From NCBI RefSeq assembly GCF_902729435.1, contig NZ_CACVCG010000013.1, forward strand, positions 1 to 64,000: a stretch of 64,000 bases of DNA, read 5' to 3'. Each line of letters begins with the position of its first letter. The stretch's first letter is position 1. A program made the translations under genes and the position numbers. Under the pieces are notes generated by a model. It did no database searches. It saw only the letters and a program-made list of their open reading frames with translations, and was not told where the DNA came from. Source of the DNA: Magnetospirillum sp. UT-4 (GTDB lineage Bacteria > Pseudomonadota > Alphaproteobacteria > Rhodospirillales > Magnetospirillaceae). Positions 42,065 to 51,132 of this stretch are shown here, piece by piece.

Positions 42065-43453
42065 CTAGAACTCGAAATAAATGAACTGGTTCGATTTTCC
42101 AGAACCAAGCAGGAAAATCAACACCAATAGGACCAACGGGACGAATTTCCTGATCTGCTGAAAATGCCGGGGCAGCTTATCCGAAAGGCTAAGGTAGTCT
42201 GCAACTATCACCAGAGGGACCATGACGAGCGGGGCCAGCGCCAGGGTCGCCGCGCCACGCTCGCCCGACCATGCCTGTCCCAGAATTTGGGTGGCCGTAG
42301 CCATGTCGGGCGATCGGAAGAATACCCACCCGAGGGCAACCAGAATAAAGACGGTGACCGCCTTCACCGGAGCGGGCAGGGGAAGCCTCCAGGAACGGTC
42401 CCGGATGACCTTGTGCCCGACCAGCAGCATGCCGTGATACGCTCCCCAGACCAGGAACGTGTAGTTCGCCCCATGCCACAACCCGACCACCGTCATGGTG
42501 AGCACGAGGTTGAGATAGAAACGCCACCGGCCTTCCTGCGACCCCCCGAGCGGGATGTAGAAATAGTCCCGGAACCACCTGGACAGCGACATGTGCCAGG
42601 CCCGCCAGAAATCGGTGATGTTCGTCTTCAGATAGGGCTGGTCGAAATTCTGAACCAGCTTGATGCCGAACAGAAGGGAAATCCCCATCGCCAGATCTGT
42701 ATATCCGGAAAAATCGGCATATATCTGGAACGAGAAGGCGATGGTTGCGGCCCACGCATCCGCCAGCACTCCGGTCGGGTTGGCGAAATAGGGATCGGAC
42801 AGGGTCGCCAGGCTATCGGCGACCACCACTTTTTTGAATAGGCCCAGGGTCATCAGCGAGAACGCCGAGGCGAGGGTCGGGCGGTCGAGGCACACCCTGC
42901 CCGGCAGCTGGGGCAGCAATTCGCGGGCACGCATGATCGGCCCGGCGACAAGGTGCGGGAAATAGCTGATGAAGAGCAGGGTCTTGTCCAGCCTGTGCTG
43001 CGGTGGAAACTCCCGACGATAGACATCGACCGTGTAAGCGATAACCTGAAAAGTGAAGAACGATATGCCGAGTGGAAGGCTGAACTGGCCGATCAGGGCT
43101 GCGCGCGCCTGCCGAATCCAGTCGGGCATCACCCACCCGACCGCGTCCGCCAGAACCGCGAAGGCGAAATCCACGTACTTGAACAGGGCCAGGATCGCCA
43201 AATTGGCCAGTATCACCGCCACCAGCAGCCGGCGCCGGCGCCGTTCATCGCTTTGTTGGGCCATGGCCAGGGCCCCGAAGTGGCTGATGGCGACCATTCC
43301 CGCCAGCAGCGGCAGGCAGGCGACGTTCCAGTACGCATAAAAGAGCAGGCTGGCCGCCAGCAGCCACCACCCGCGCCAGGGGCCGGCAATCACCCGATGG
43401 CCAGCCAGCACAACAACCAAGAATACGAAGAACTCGACCGAATTAAAGAGCAT
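42065..43453 (-). CDS. MBOAT family O-acyltransferase (AlgI-like)
   Basis: The 462-residue membrane protein has about ten hydrophobic segments and the AlgI-family motifs YLKTNITDFWRAWHMSLSRW, FRDYFYIPLGG, and the catalytic His in VGLWHGANYTFLVWGAYHG. AlgI and PatA type MBOATs take an acyl group from a cytoplasmic donor and pass it across the membrane to a periplasmic SGNH partner. Here the partners are likely the SGNH genes at 41079 and 43668, with a small membrane protein between. It probably O-acetylates the polysaccharide. Confidence 0.88.
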   Translation of the reverse strand: MLFNSVEFFVFLVVVLAGHRVIAGPWRGWWLLAASLLFYAYWNVACLPLLAGMVAISHFGALAMAQQSDERRRRRLLVAVILANLAILALFKYVDFAFAVLADAVGWVMPDWIRQARAALIGQFSLPLGISFFTFQVIAYTVDVYRREFPPQHRLDKTLLFISYFPHLVAGPIMRARELLPQLPGRVCLDRPTLASAFSLMTLGLFKKVVVADSLATLSDPYFANPTGVLADAWAATIAFSFQIYADFSGYTDLAMGISLLFGIKLVQNFDQPYLKTNITDFWRAWHMSLSRWFRDYFYIPLGGSQEGRWRFYLNLVLTMTVVGLWHGANYTFLVWGAYHGMLLVGHKVIRDRSWRLPLPAPVKAVTVFILVALGWVFFRSPDMATATQILGQAWSGERGAATLALAPLVMVPLVIVADYLSLSDKLPRHFQQIRKFVPLVLLVLIFLLGSGKSNQFIYFEF

Positions 43454-43509
43454 GTGCGAATGGCCCGGGCAGTCCGTTTGGCCCGAGAATGGCGCGGCGG
43501 GACTCTATG

Positions 43510-43668
43510 TCAATGAAATGCATAATCATAGGGCGAGAGGAATTCCGCGTCGGTGAACAGATACAAGGCGCAAAGGCCGACGATGACGAATACGACGGGA
43601 AGCAGCAGTACGAACCTGTACCTCCGGAAGAAGCCGTCCTTTTTGCCCCCGTTGCCGGTCCCAGTCAT
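43510..43668 (-). CDS. 52-residue single-helix membrane peptide (DUF5989-like)
   Basis: A short ORF encodes a basic N-terminus (GGKKDGFFRRYRF), one transmembrane helix (about residues 19-38: VLLLPVVFVIVGLCALYLF), and a short tail. The size, RYR/RKK-type entry and hydrophobic core resemble DUF5989, a small family found beside acyltransferase and SGNH genes, but I cannot confirm this. ATG 43668 overlaps the stop of the upstream SGNH gene by 1 base (TGATG), strong evidence that it is translated. It may be a small subunit of the acyltransferase complex. Confidence 0.65.
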   Translation of the reverse strand: MTGTGNGGKKDGFFRRYRFVLLLPVVFVIVGLCALYLFTDAEFLSPYDYAFH

Positions 43669-44882
43669 CAGCGTTCTCCGTTCTCCCCGGTGGAAACGTC
43701 CCTTGCCGAATCGGCGGCCAAGCGCTCGCGGTCGAGTTCGACAAGGCCACGTTCGGCCCGGCGGCGCAGATGCGCCAGCACTTGGTCCTTGTGCGTCTCC
43801 AGGAGGGTTGCGACCGATTCGGCCACCAGCCGGTTTCCCGCCGCGCTCCAATGCCCGTCCTCGATGAAGGCCTGCGGCATCACTGTCCGATCGAGGACCG
43901 GAAGCAGGTCCAAAGCGGGCACCGAAGCCGCCGCCAGGTTGGCGACCGCCTTGGCGTTCGGCGTCGGCCCCGGGATGTCCTGCCACCACCGTTCCGGAAC
44001 GCCGCGCCAAAGCAGTGCCAGAAACGCTACGTCGTCATGGGCAAGAAAGCGATCGACGTTAAGGATATGGTTGACCGCTTCGATCGGCTGGTCATGGAAA
44101 AGCTTCACCGACCTTAGCCATTCGGGGTCGGATGCGAGATCGCGCTGAGCCCGGTTCTCGTGGGTACGCAGGACTCGCACGGAAATCTGACGAAACAGTG
44201 CGCTGGCACGGGACAATTGGCGCAGGAGCGGGGAATCGAAAATGTGGCGACGAAGGTAGCCGTTGTCGTCGATGTAATAGGGCAACCCCTCCGGAAAGTC
44301 CCGGACCGGGTTCAGGTAGGTGTCCAGCCTGTCCTTGTCGAGGTCTATTGCGGGCGAAGGGAAGTTGGCCCGGGTCTCCATGACAACAATATCCGGGTTA
44401 TACCTGGACAGCCTGGAAAGGTAGCGCTTGAACGGATCGATCAGCCCGTTGGCGCCGCCATTGACCACCTCCACCTCGAACGGCAGCGATTTTCGTTCCC
44501 TGAGCACCTGTTCGAGTTGAGCGGGCCACGATTCATCGTCCCCTACGCCCCAGCCGAAGGTGAAGCTCGTTCCAATGGCAAGCACGCGAACGACGTCGGG
44601 CCTGCGCTCGCGGACCGCACGGTCGCGCAGGCCGTCAGCGTTGGTGGTGACGGGGAACGGCTTCCCGCCCACTATGATTGGCCGGTCATGGGAGAGATTG
44701 GGGCGCACCTCGACCAAGGTGATCGGGTCGAGCACGAAGAAATGCTGGATGGCCCCCTGGAAAAGGGTCTCGCTCTCGAAGCGCTGGCGAAAGGCAATCT
44801 CCAGCGCCCCGAGCACGATGATGGCCGGCACCAGACCCAGCAGGGAAACAACGACGATCCGTCCGAGTGCGCCGAGCGTCAC
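43668..44882 (-). CDS. SGNH-like (AlgJ/AlgX-related) protein with GTS motif
   Basis: The 404-residue protein has an N-terminal transmembrane helix (about residues 9-30) and an SGNH domain. Block I reads LAIGTSFTFGWGV (Ser 106), with Thr in place of the Asp of GDS, and the C-terminal block is IEDGHWSAAGNRLVA with the Asp and His. This distribution is common among polysaccharide acyltransferase partners. The C-terminal 50 residues are highly charged. The GTG start at 44882 is not certain. It opens the operon of small peptide, MBOAT and second SGNH gene. Confidence 0.75.
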   Translation of the reverse strand: MTLGALGRIVVVSLLGLVPAIIVLGALEIAFRQRFESETLFQGAIQHFFVLDPITLVEVRPNLSHDRPIIVGGKPFPVTTNADGLRDRAVRERRPDVVRVLAIGTSFTFGWGVGDDESWPAQLEQVLRERKSLPFEVEVVNGGANGLIDPFKRYLSRLSRYNPDIVVMETRANFPSPAIDLDKDRLDTYLNPVRDFPEGLPYYIDDNGYLRRHIFDSPLLRQLSRASALFRQISVRVLRTHENRAQRDLASDPEWLRSVKLFHDQPIEAVNHILNVDRFLAHDDVAFLALLWRGVPERWWQDIPGPTPNAKAVANLAAASVPALDLLPVLDRTVMPQAFIEDGHWSAAGNRLVAESVATLLETHKDQVLAHLRRRAERGLVELDRERLAADSARDVSTGENGER

Positions 44883-45171
44883 GCTTCAATCCATGGCATG
44901 AGACGGTGCCCCCCCGAGCGGGGCGACAAGCGCCCCCAGGCGCGAACGGCCACGATGTGGAGCACTGCAACACCTTGAGAAATGCTAAGGAATGCGGCTA
45001 GCCCCCGACCCAACCGCGCGGTCTCTTGGTATCATGTGCCCCCCGAGGGGGTCAAGCCCGCGGGCGGCGGCCGGTTGCGTGTTGCGTCTTGTCCTTGGCC
45101 AGCGGCAGGGCCAAGATCGCACCGCAAATGCGCGCGGGGAATCGATGCCCCGATGACCGGGGGGAATGCAC

Positions 45172-45678
45172 ATGGACGCCTTCAAGATCGTGGTCTGGAA
45201 AGATGGGGGCGAGGTCGTCGCGCACATTCCCGACCTCTTCTTGTGCGCCCGGGCGGATACCTGGGAGGGCGCCATTCGCAAGGTCGAGGAGCAGCGTGAG
45301 GCCCTGTTCCGGGAATACGACGCGGCCGGTTTGGCAAAGCCTGCACCCGCCCGCGCTCGGAAGCGCCCGGAAGCGGAAGCCGCCGCAGGGACGGGCGTCG
45401 GACGCGCGCTCGGCCTGTTTGCGGCGAAAGTGGCGATTGTCGGGCTGATGGCGGCGGCATCCCTGGGCGCATTGGCGGCCGCAATCCACGGCAGCGCCGA
45501 ATCGCTGCTCGCCGGCATTCGCCCCCCGGGAGTGGCGGAAATGGTGCACCGGGCGGCCGAGCGCCTTCGGTCCGCGCCACCGGAACGCAAGGCCGCCCTG
45601 CGCGAGGACTTGCGCGTCATCACGGCGGAACTGCAAGGCCTTGCCGGCGATCCGTGCGGCGTTCCGACACGGCGCTGA
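45172..45678 (+). CDS. small protein with HicB-like N-terminus and one transmembrane helix
   Basis: The 168-residue product has residues 1-45 resembling the HicB/DUF1902 antitoxin fold (FKIVVWKDGGEVVAHIPDL, then EGAIRKVEEQREALF), an Arg/Ala/Pro-rich linker, a hydrophobic segment (about residues 85-108) and an alpha-helical tail. No HicA toxin is nearby, and HicB antitoxins are not normally membrane proteins, so the domain is probably recruited for another role. ATG 45172 has a GGGGGGA site; ATG 45166 is also in frame. It faces the convergent methyltransferase gene at 45691 and shares a long divergent region with the SGNH operon. Confidence 0.5.
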   Translation: MDAFKIVVWKDGGEVVAHIPDLFLCARADTWEGAIRKVEEQREALFREYDAAGLAKPAPARARKRPEAEAAAGTGVGRALGLFAAKVAIVGLMAAASLGALAAAIHGSAESLLAGIRPPGVAEMVHRAAERLRSAPPERKAALREDLRVITAELQGLAGDPCGVPTRR

Positions 45679-45690
45679 CAGGCCGCCGGG

Positions 45691-46422
45691 TCACCGGCGG
45701 ACGACGCAGATCGCCGACTGGCCGAAGAACCTGCGCGTCACGGGATCGACGAGCCGGGAGATCGGCACGACAAATCGGTCGAACACGGCGATCTGCCCGT
45801 TGACCGCCGGGTCATTGAGACTGGCGTGACCGACCAGGCCGTTAACCCACCAACCGACGCCGCCGATCGAATTGAAGTAGCAGCTTCGGACCACCTCGCC
45901 GGCGCCTGCGGGCACCAGACGGCGCAGATCGTCCAGACGGTAGCGGCGCATGTGACCGGCAAGCCGGTCGAGGCTGCCGTACAGGCCGGGAAAAGCCGGC
46001 ACGAAGAGAATCAGGTGGCCGCCCGGGTCAAGGAGCTGCAGCAGGTTGGCAATCGCGGCGGCATCGTCCCGGACATGTTCAAGGACGTTGATGCACACCA
46101 CGGTGTCGAACGCTCTGCCGCCGAGGACGGCGGCCAGTCCGGCCGACGTGATGTCGCCGGCGAGATACTCGCCGCCGGGACAGCGGCGCTGGGCCTCGGC
46201 CACCGCCGCCTCGTCGATGTCGATCCCCACATAGGCCTGGCAATCCCCGAACGCAGCGCGGTAGCTTCCGTGACCGACGCCGATTTCCAGTATCCGCCGG
46301 CCGATGTACGGCCGTACCGCATCGACGATCCATCGGGTATAACGGTCAGCGGTGGCGATCGCCGAGGAATAGGTCGATGCCCCCGTGGGGACCGATGCCC
46401 GGCCGGTATCGGCGTGTGCCAT
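45691..46422 (-). CDS. class I SAM-dependent methyltransferase
   Basis: The 243-residue protein has motif I RILEIGVGHGSYRAAFG, AYVGIDIDEAAV, and FDTVVCINVLEHVRDD followed by LDPGGHLILFVPAFPGLYG and a GHMRRYRLDDLR segment, a signature of methyltransferases found with polysaccharide and lipid-carrier genes. Start ATG 46422 has a GGAGG site, and ATG 46434 is also in frame. It is a lone minus-strand gene between the HicB-like protein and a divergent radical SAM operon. The substrate is unknown. Confidence 0.82.
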   Translation of the reverse strand: MAHADTGRASVPTGASTYSSAIATADRYTRWIVDAVRPYIGRRILEIGVGHGSYRAAFGDCQAYVGIDIDEAAVAEAQRRCPGGEYLAGDITSAGLAAVLGGRAFDTVVCINVLEHVRDDAAAIANLLQLLDPGGHLILFVPAFPGLYGSLDRLAGHMRRYRLDDLRRLVPAGAGEVVRSCYFNSIGGVGWWVNGLVGHASLNDPAVNGQIAVFDRFVVPISRLVDPVTRRFFGQSAICVVRR

Positions 46423-46614
46423 GGTTCCCTCCATCGGCAAGCGCCATTCCGGGGCGCCGCCTTGACCCGCGTCCAGCCTGCCACGTCGAAATTACGCCGG
46501 CAGGCGGGTTGGGGGCAATGGGCGAAGGCGGGGCGGGCGCTGTTGACTGCCTGCCCCGGGTGAGAGGATTGCACTCAAGCCCGCGAAAGGGGTAGAAAAG
46601 GCCAGCCTGTCCGA

Positions 46615-47754
46615 ATGCCCCGGAGCAGCGGGGATGGCCGGCCTGACAGTGGCGTGGTGCATGGCGTGACCCCTTCGACGCGGATTGCGAACAGTTTCCG
46701 AAACGGTCTATTTCTGGCACGGGTATTCGCCAGAAAGCCGAGGTTCCTTGCCCGCGCCATGGCAGGCTACCTGCGGGCAACGGCGTTCCGGGAACACCGG
46801 CTGAGATTTTCCGACATTGCCGTCGATTACGCCTGCAACCTTTCCTGCACCCATTGTTCCGCGCTGCCCATGCGGTCCGAGGACAAACCCCTGCTGGCCG
46901 TCGAGGACTACCGGCGGATCGCCACCGATCTCCGGCGGGAAGGGTGTGTCCTGTTTCATTTCACCGGCGGCGAGCCGCTGCTGCGCAAGGACCTTGAAGA
47001 TATCATCCAGGCATTCGATCCTGCGTCCAGTTGCATCAGCATCCAGTCGAACGGCATGGCGGCGACGCCACGGCGCCTGCGTTCGCTGCGCCGCAGCGGC
47101 GTCGATATCTTTTGTGTAAGCCTGGATTCGGGCATGGCCGAGGAACATGACACATTCCGACGCAGCCCGGGATCGTTCCAAAAGACACTCGCCGCCCTTC
47201 AGGCGGCTCGCGACGAGGGGCTGATCGTTTCGGTTTCCGCTTGCGTCTCCCACCAGAATCTCCATTCCGAGGGCCTCAGACGACTGCTCGACCTGACCGC
47301 CGAACTGGGTGTGACGTGCCAGTTCAACCTGGCCGTTCCGATCGGGCATTGGAAGGCCAACACCGAGGTGATGCTGACCACGGACGATCAGGAGCAGGTC
47401 CGCGCATTGCTGCGAAATCACCCCCATTGCCGCCTGGACCTCTATCACAATTGGTCCAAGGTGGGCTGCGGCACCATCAAGGAAAAACTCTATCTATCGG
47501 CCTACGGTGACGTCCTGCCGTGCCCATTCATCCCCGTCGCCTTCGGCAATCTGCGCGACAGCACGGTCGCAGCGGTGCGCAAGCTGGCGATGGAGGTACC
47601 GCAGTTCCGCGACTATTGGCCTTCCTGCCTGGCCGCCGAGGACCCCGAATTCACCGCCCAGGTGGCGCGGTACTGCGCGGCGGAGCCTACCACCCCCGCC
47701 CGCTTCGATCCGACGCGCTGGCGCGCGGCGGGCGAAGCGACGGGAGATGCGTGA
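46615..47754 (+). CDS. radical SAM protein leading a desaturase/methyltransferase operon
   Basis: The 379-residue protein has the cluster motif CNLSCTHC (Cys 74, 78, 81) and FTGGEPLLRKDLED, then IQSNGMAATP and a C-terminal region with LPCPFIPVAFGNL and further cysteines, resembling SPASM-type radical SAM enzymes. The first 60 residues are basic and unusual for the family; a start further in is possible. Product unknown: it may modify a sugar or a peptide. It is the first gene of a plus-strand operon with the fatty-acid desaturase, whose start overlaps its stop by 1 base. Confidence 0.78.
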   Translation: MPRSSGDGRPDSGVVHGVTPSTRIANSFRNGLFLARVFARKPRFLARAMAGYLRATAFREHRLRFSDIAVDYACNLSCTHCSALPMRSEDKPLLAVEDYRRIATDLRREGCVLFHFTGGEPLLRKDLEDIIQAFDPASSCISIQSNGMAATPRRLRSLRRSGVDIFCVSLDSGMAEEHDTFRRSPGSFQKTLAALQAARDEGLIVSVSACVSHQNLHSEGLRRLLDLTAELGVTCQFNLAVPIGHWKANTEVMLTTDDQEQVRALLRNHPHCRLDLYHNWSKVGCGTIKEKLYLSAYGDVLPCPFIPVAFGNLRDSTVAAVRKLAMEVPQFRDYWPSCLAAEDPEFTAQVARYCAAEPTTPARFDPTRWRAAGEATGDA

Positions 47755-48716
47755 TGGTCTCCGACGCATACCGGATTCACCGCCGGCGGCTGTCGGCAGA
47801 GGTGGTGCGCGATCTTTCCCGCCTACGCCCCCGGGTCGCCGTCCGCGACACGTTGCTCGACTGGGCCTTTATCGTCGCCGCGTGGGCGATGGCGGCCTGG
47901 GTTCCAGAGCCCTGGCTCCTGCTGCCCTGCGCTCTCGTGGTCGGCAACCGTTACTACGCCCTGGTCATCATCGGGCATGATGGCCTTCACCGACGCCTTT
48001 TCGACGACGAGCGGCTCAACGACCTTTGGAACGACCTGTTCATCCTGGGGCCGGTCGGGGCGGTCACCCGCCTGAACCGGGTCAATCACATACTCCACCA
48101 CCAACGGGCGAGCACCGTCACGGATCCTGACCGGTACAAGTATACCCACGATAACAAGCGCACCAATTTCGCCTTCCTGGCTTACCTGACAGGGATTTCG
48201 GTGCTCGGACGATCATTCGGAAACATCTTCCGAAATCGGGACGGCCTGTCCGCGGAAAGCCGCCGTGGCGAGGGCTACCGGCCCAGGGACCTCGTCATCC
48301 TGGCCGGTTGGCAGGGGGCACTGGTGGCCGGTCTCACCCATTGGTTCGGATGGTGGGGATATCCGGTCCTCTGGCTGGTTCCGGTCGGGATTGCCTATAC
48401 CGTGGATGTGATCCGGGTCTTCGCCGAACACTCGATGCTGGATGACGATACCGCAGCCGACCGCACCGGGCGGTTGATCACTTATGCTAGCGCGGCCTGG
48501 GAACGTCCCCTGATCGCCCCCCACAACATGAACTTCCATGCGGCACACCATCTGTGGCCGTCGATCCCCTACTACTCCTTGCCGGAGGCCGACCGGCGTC
48601 TGAGGGCTTCGGGCAATGGCGGGCAACTGCAGTGGCGGGGCCTTTACCTGGGCTACTTGTCCCGATACTGGCGCTTCGACCGGAGCGGCCGGGCGTCTTC
48701 GTCGTGGGCGACATGA
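47754..48716 (+). CDS. fatty acid desaturase-family membrane enzyme
   Basis: The 320-residue integral membrane protein has the three histidine boxes of the di-iron desaturase/hydroxylase family: HDGLH (75-79), HILHH (112-116) and HNMNFHAAHH (257-266), with hydrophobic segments between. These enzymes introduce double bonds or hydroxyls into acyl chains or carotenoids. In this locus the acyl substrate could be a lipid carrier or an acylated sugar. ATG 47754 overlaps the upstream stop (TGATG) and its own stop overlaps the following ATG, so it is part of the operon. Confidence 0.85.
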   Translation: MVSDAYRIHRRRLSAEVVRDLSRLRPRVAVRDTLLDWAFIVAAWAMAAWVPEPWLLLPCALVVGNRYYALVIIGHDGLHRRLFDDERLNDLWNDLFILGPVGAVTRLNRVNHILHHQRASTVTDPDRYKYTHDNKRTNFAFLAYLTGISVLGRSFGNIFRNRDGLSAESRRGEGYRPRDLVILAGWQGALVAGLTHWFGWWGYPVLWLVPVGIAYTVDVIRVFAEHSMLDDDTAADRTGRLITYASAAWERPLIAPHNMNFHAAHHLWPSIPYYSLPEADRRLRASGNGGQLQWRGLYLGYLSRYWRFDRSGRASSSWAT

Positions 48717-49711
48717 CACCCTACCCGTCGGGGCTGCCCGAACTTCCGACACTCGCCGTACCCACCTGTCCGGTCTGCACCGGAGCGAATCGGCACCCCG
48801 TCGCCACCGGGCTGGACTACGAGTTGCAGACCTGCGCAAACCAATGGCATTTCGTCCGCTGCGGCGACTGCGGGTGCGTGTGGCTCGACCCGCGGCCGGC
48901 AGCGGCCTGCCTGTCCGCCATCTATCCCCCCACCTATTATTCCTATGATTTCGAGAAGCGGATCAGCGCCGTGGCGCGTTTCGGCAAGTCCATACTGGAC
49001 GCCAGGAAATTTGGCGGCGTATTCGCATCGCTGGACGCCCCGCCCGGTTCGTATCTCGATATCGGGTGCGGCGACGGCCGCTATTTGCGGCTGATGGCGG
49101 ACCGCGGCGTTCCCCGCCAGCGCATCGTCGGGCTAGAGCTGTCCGCAGAGCCGGTGGCCCGCCTGCGGCAGGAGGGGTTCCAGGCCTTCCACCGGCGGGT
49201 GGAGGATTGCACCGAGATCGCCGACGGCACCATCGACCTGGCAACCATGTTCCACGTCATCGAACATGTGAGCGACCCCTTCGAGACGTTGCGCACCATC
49301 TCGCGCTGGCTTTCTCCCGGCGGCGTTCTGGTGATCGAGACGCCGAACACCGATTCGCTGGATTTTCGCCTGTTCTCCACGGGGTTATGGGGGGGTTATC
49401 ATATCCCGCGCCACTGGACGCTGTTCGACTCCCGATCCCTGGAGCGCCTGCTGCGGCGCTGCGGCCTCGAGCCGGTGGCGACCAGCTTTCAGACCGGTCA
49501 TTCCTTTTGGATGTACTCGTTTCACCACCTTCTGAGGTACCGATTCGGGTTGCGTTCACTATCGCGCCTCTTCGATCCTCTCGAGCGTGCGGGCCTGCCG
49601 ATGTTGATGGGATTCACGGTGTTCGACATCCTTCGTCGAAATCTTGGCGCATCGACCTCCGCCATTCTGGCAGTCGCCCGTAAACCGGCCGCAGGCGTCC
49701 CTTCGCCGTAG
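48713..49711 (+). CDS. class I methyltransferase with N-terminal zinc-ribbon-like region
   Basis: The 332-residue protein begins with a Cys-rich segment (CPVC near residue 19 and later CGDCGC), which may be a zinc ribbon, followed by WLDPRP and a methyltransferase domain (SYLDIGCGDGRYLRLM, FHVIEHVSDPF, SPGGVLVIETPNTDS). This architecture is seen in sugar or lipid methyltransferases of polysaccharide clusters. ATG 48713 overlaps the desaturase stop by 4 bases (ATGA). C-terminal residues (GLPMLMGFTVFDIL) form a hydrophobic stretch. Substrate unknown. Confidence 0.8.
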   Translation: MTPYPSGLPELPTLAVPTCPVCTGANRHPVATGLDYELQTCANQWHFVRCGDCGCVWLDPRPAAACLSAIYPPTYYSYDFEKRISAVARFGKSILDARKFGGVFASLDAPPGSYLDIGCGDGRYLRLMADRGVPRQRIVGLELSAEPVARLRQEGFQAFHRRVEDCTEIADGTIDLATMFHVIEHVSDPFETLRTISRWLSPGGVLVIETPNTDSLDFRLFSTGLWGGYHIPRHWTLFDSRSLERLLRRCGLEPVATSFQTGHSFWMYSFHHLLRYRFGLRSLSRLFDPLERAGLPMLMGFTVFDILRRNLGASTSAILAVARKPAAGVPSP

Positions 49712-49750
49712 GGATGCAAAGCACGCCGGCAGAAATTCAGGAGAAGCACA

Positions 49751-51121
49751 ATGAAGAAGCGTGGTTCGGGCGGCCATCTGGCAGCCTACTTGATCGTGAC
49801 GGCACTTGCCTGCATGGCGGGCTTCGCCGGCTTCGAGCTTTATGTCCGCTACGATCTGTCGCGCTATCATTCGGGCCGATCCCAGGCGAACATGATGGTC
49901 GCCTATACCGAGCCGCTGTATTCCGTTCCGGCGGGCGACGGCGCGGTGCGGATATCGCTGGGGCCGTTCTGGGGCCGCTCGGCCGAATGGGCGGCAAGCC
50001 GGCCCTCGCTGGGTCCGTTCAATCCGTCCTTGGAAGTGGAGAATTTCATCTATGACGCCGAGGACACGCTTCGCCTGAACGTCAAGGTGCGGACCAACAA
50101 TCTCGGCTTCCTGTCCGATCTTCCCTACGACCTGTCATCCCCCGGGGACGAATACCGGATCGTCGTTTTGGGCGATTCCATGACCGGCACCACCACCATG
50201 CCCTATCAGTGGGTGGATGAGGTTCAGACGCTCCTGGATGCCGACGAGGATCTCAAGGGGGCGCTGGGGCGGCGGAAAATCCGCCTCTACAACCTGGGCA
50301 TCCCGGGCGCCGGCTTTCCCCATTTTGCCGAGGGGCTGGGCTGGTACGGGGCGGAGATCAAGCCGGACCTTGTGGTGGTGAACTTCACCCTGGGCACCAT
50401 GCCCCGCAAGACCGTCATCACCACCGCCAACGGAGACATGGTTATCCCGGGCCTGGTGTCCTATCGCATCGGCACGGAACTCGTTCGTGTCTATGTCAGC
50501 TGCCTGTCCGAGCCCATTTCCCTGAGCAGCGACGCCTGCTGGCATTACAACTGGTACTTCGCACCAGCAAAGGTCATACGCGATCCGGTCCTGAGGGCCG
50601 AGATGCGTGCCCTGGTCGGAAACGACATGGTGAAGGGCCGGGTCTGGTCGAGCATGCGCTCGCTTGCCCTCGACCGGTTGCTCGGGCGGGACGACCACAT
50701 GTACAATTGGCGCGTCCCGACCCAGTCGAAAATGGACGAGAGCGAACGCCAAACCATCGTCGCGCACGTCGCAGCCGAGATGAATCGGATTGCCGAATCC
50801 CATCCCAACGTTCTTCCCGTGCTCATGCCACTTTATTGGGACATGGTCCCGGAGCGCATCGACTACGTGCTTCCGCGCATGCTGGCGGAACGCGATCCGC
50901 GGTTTGACGCCGTGATGATGCGCGCGGCAATGCCGGAGGCCGGACCCGAGGAAATCGCGTCGTGGTACAACGTCCCCCATGATGGGCACCTCAGTGCCAA
51001 GGGCGGCCACATCTACGCCAAAGCCATGGCTCGGGCGATCGTCGAGCACCTGGGTCGTCAGGGCGTGATCCCGCCACCGCCAACGCCCCACCTTCCCCTG
51101 GTGTCGGCTGGTCAGAAATAG
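49751..51121 (+). CDS. membrane-anchored SGNH/GDSL hydrolase-like protein
   Basis: The 456-residue protein has an N-terminal helix (about residues 10-32) and an SGNH domain with block I VVLGDSMTGTTT (Asp 142, Ser 143) and the C-terminal block HDGHLSAKGGHIYA with Asp and His. Unlike the other two SGNH proteins in the window, block I keeps the standard GDS. It is not next to the MBOAT gene, but in the operon with the radical SAM, desaturase and methyltransferase. It may transfer or remove acyl groups on the glycan at the periplasmic face. Start ATG 49751 has AGGAGA. Confidence 0.78.
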   Translation: MKKRGSGGHLAAYLIVTALACMAGFAGFELYVRYDLSRYHSGRSQANMMVAYTEPLYSVPAGDGAVRISLGPFWGRSAEWAASRPSLGPFNPSLEVENFIYDAEDTLRLNVKVRTNNLGFLSDLPYDLSSPGDEYRIVVLGDSMTGTTTMPYQWVDEVQTLLDADEDLKGALGRRKIRLYNLGIPGAGFPHFAEGLGWYGAEIKPDLVVVNFTLGTMPRKTVITTANGDMVIPGLVSYRIGTELVRVYVSCLSEPISLSSDACWHYNWYFAPAKVIRDPVLRAEMRALVGNDMVKGRVWSSMRSLALDRLLGRDDHMYNWRVPTQSKMDESERQTIVAHVAAEMNRIAESHPNVLPVLMPLYWDMVPERIDYVLPRMLAERDPRFDAVMMRAAMPEAGPEEIASWYNVPHDGHLSAKGGHIYAKAMARAIVEHLGRQGVIPPPPTPHLPLVSAGQK

Positions 51122-51132
51122 GGGGATCGGCC

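Noticed and set aside
45172..45678. HicAB toxin-antitoxin pair
   Set aside because: Only a HicB-like half is present and no HicA-like partner flanks it.
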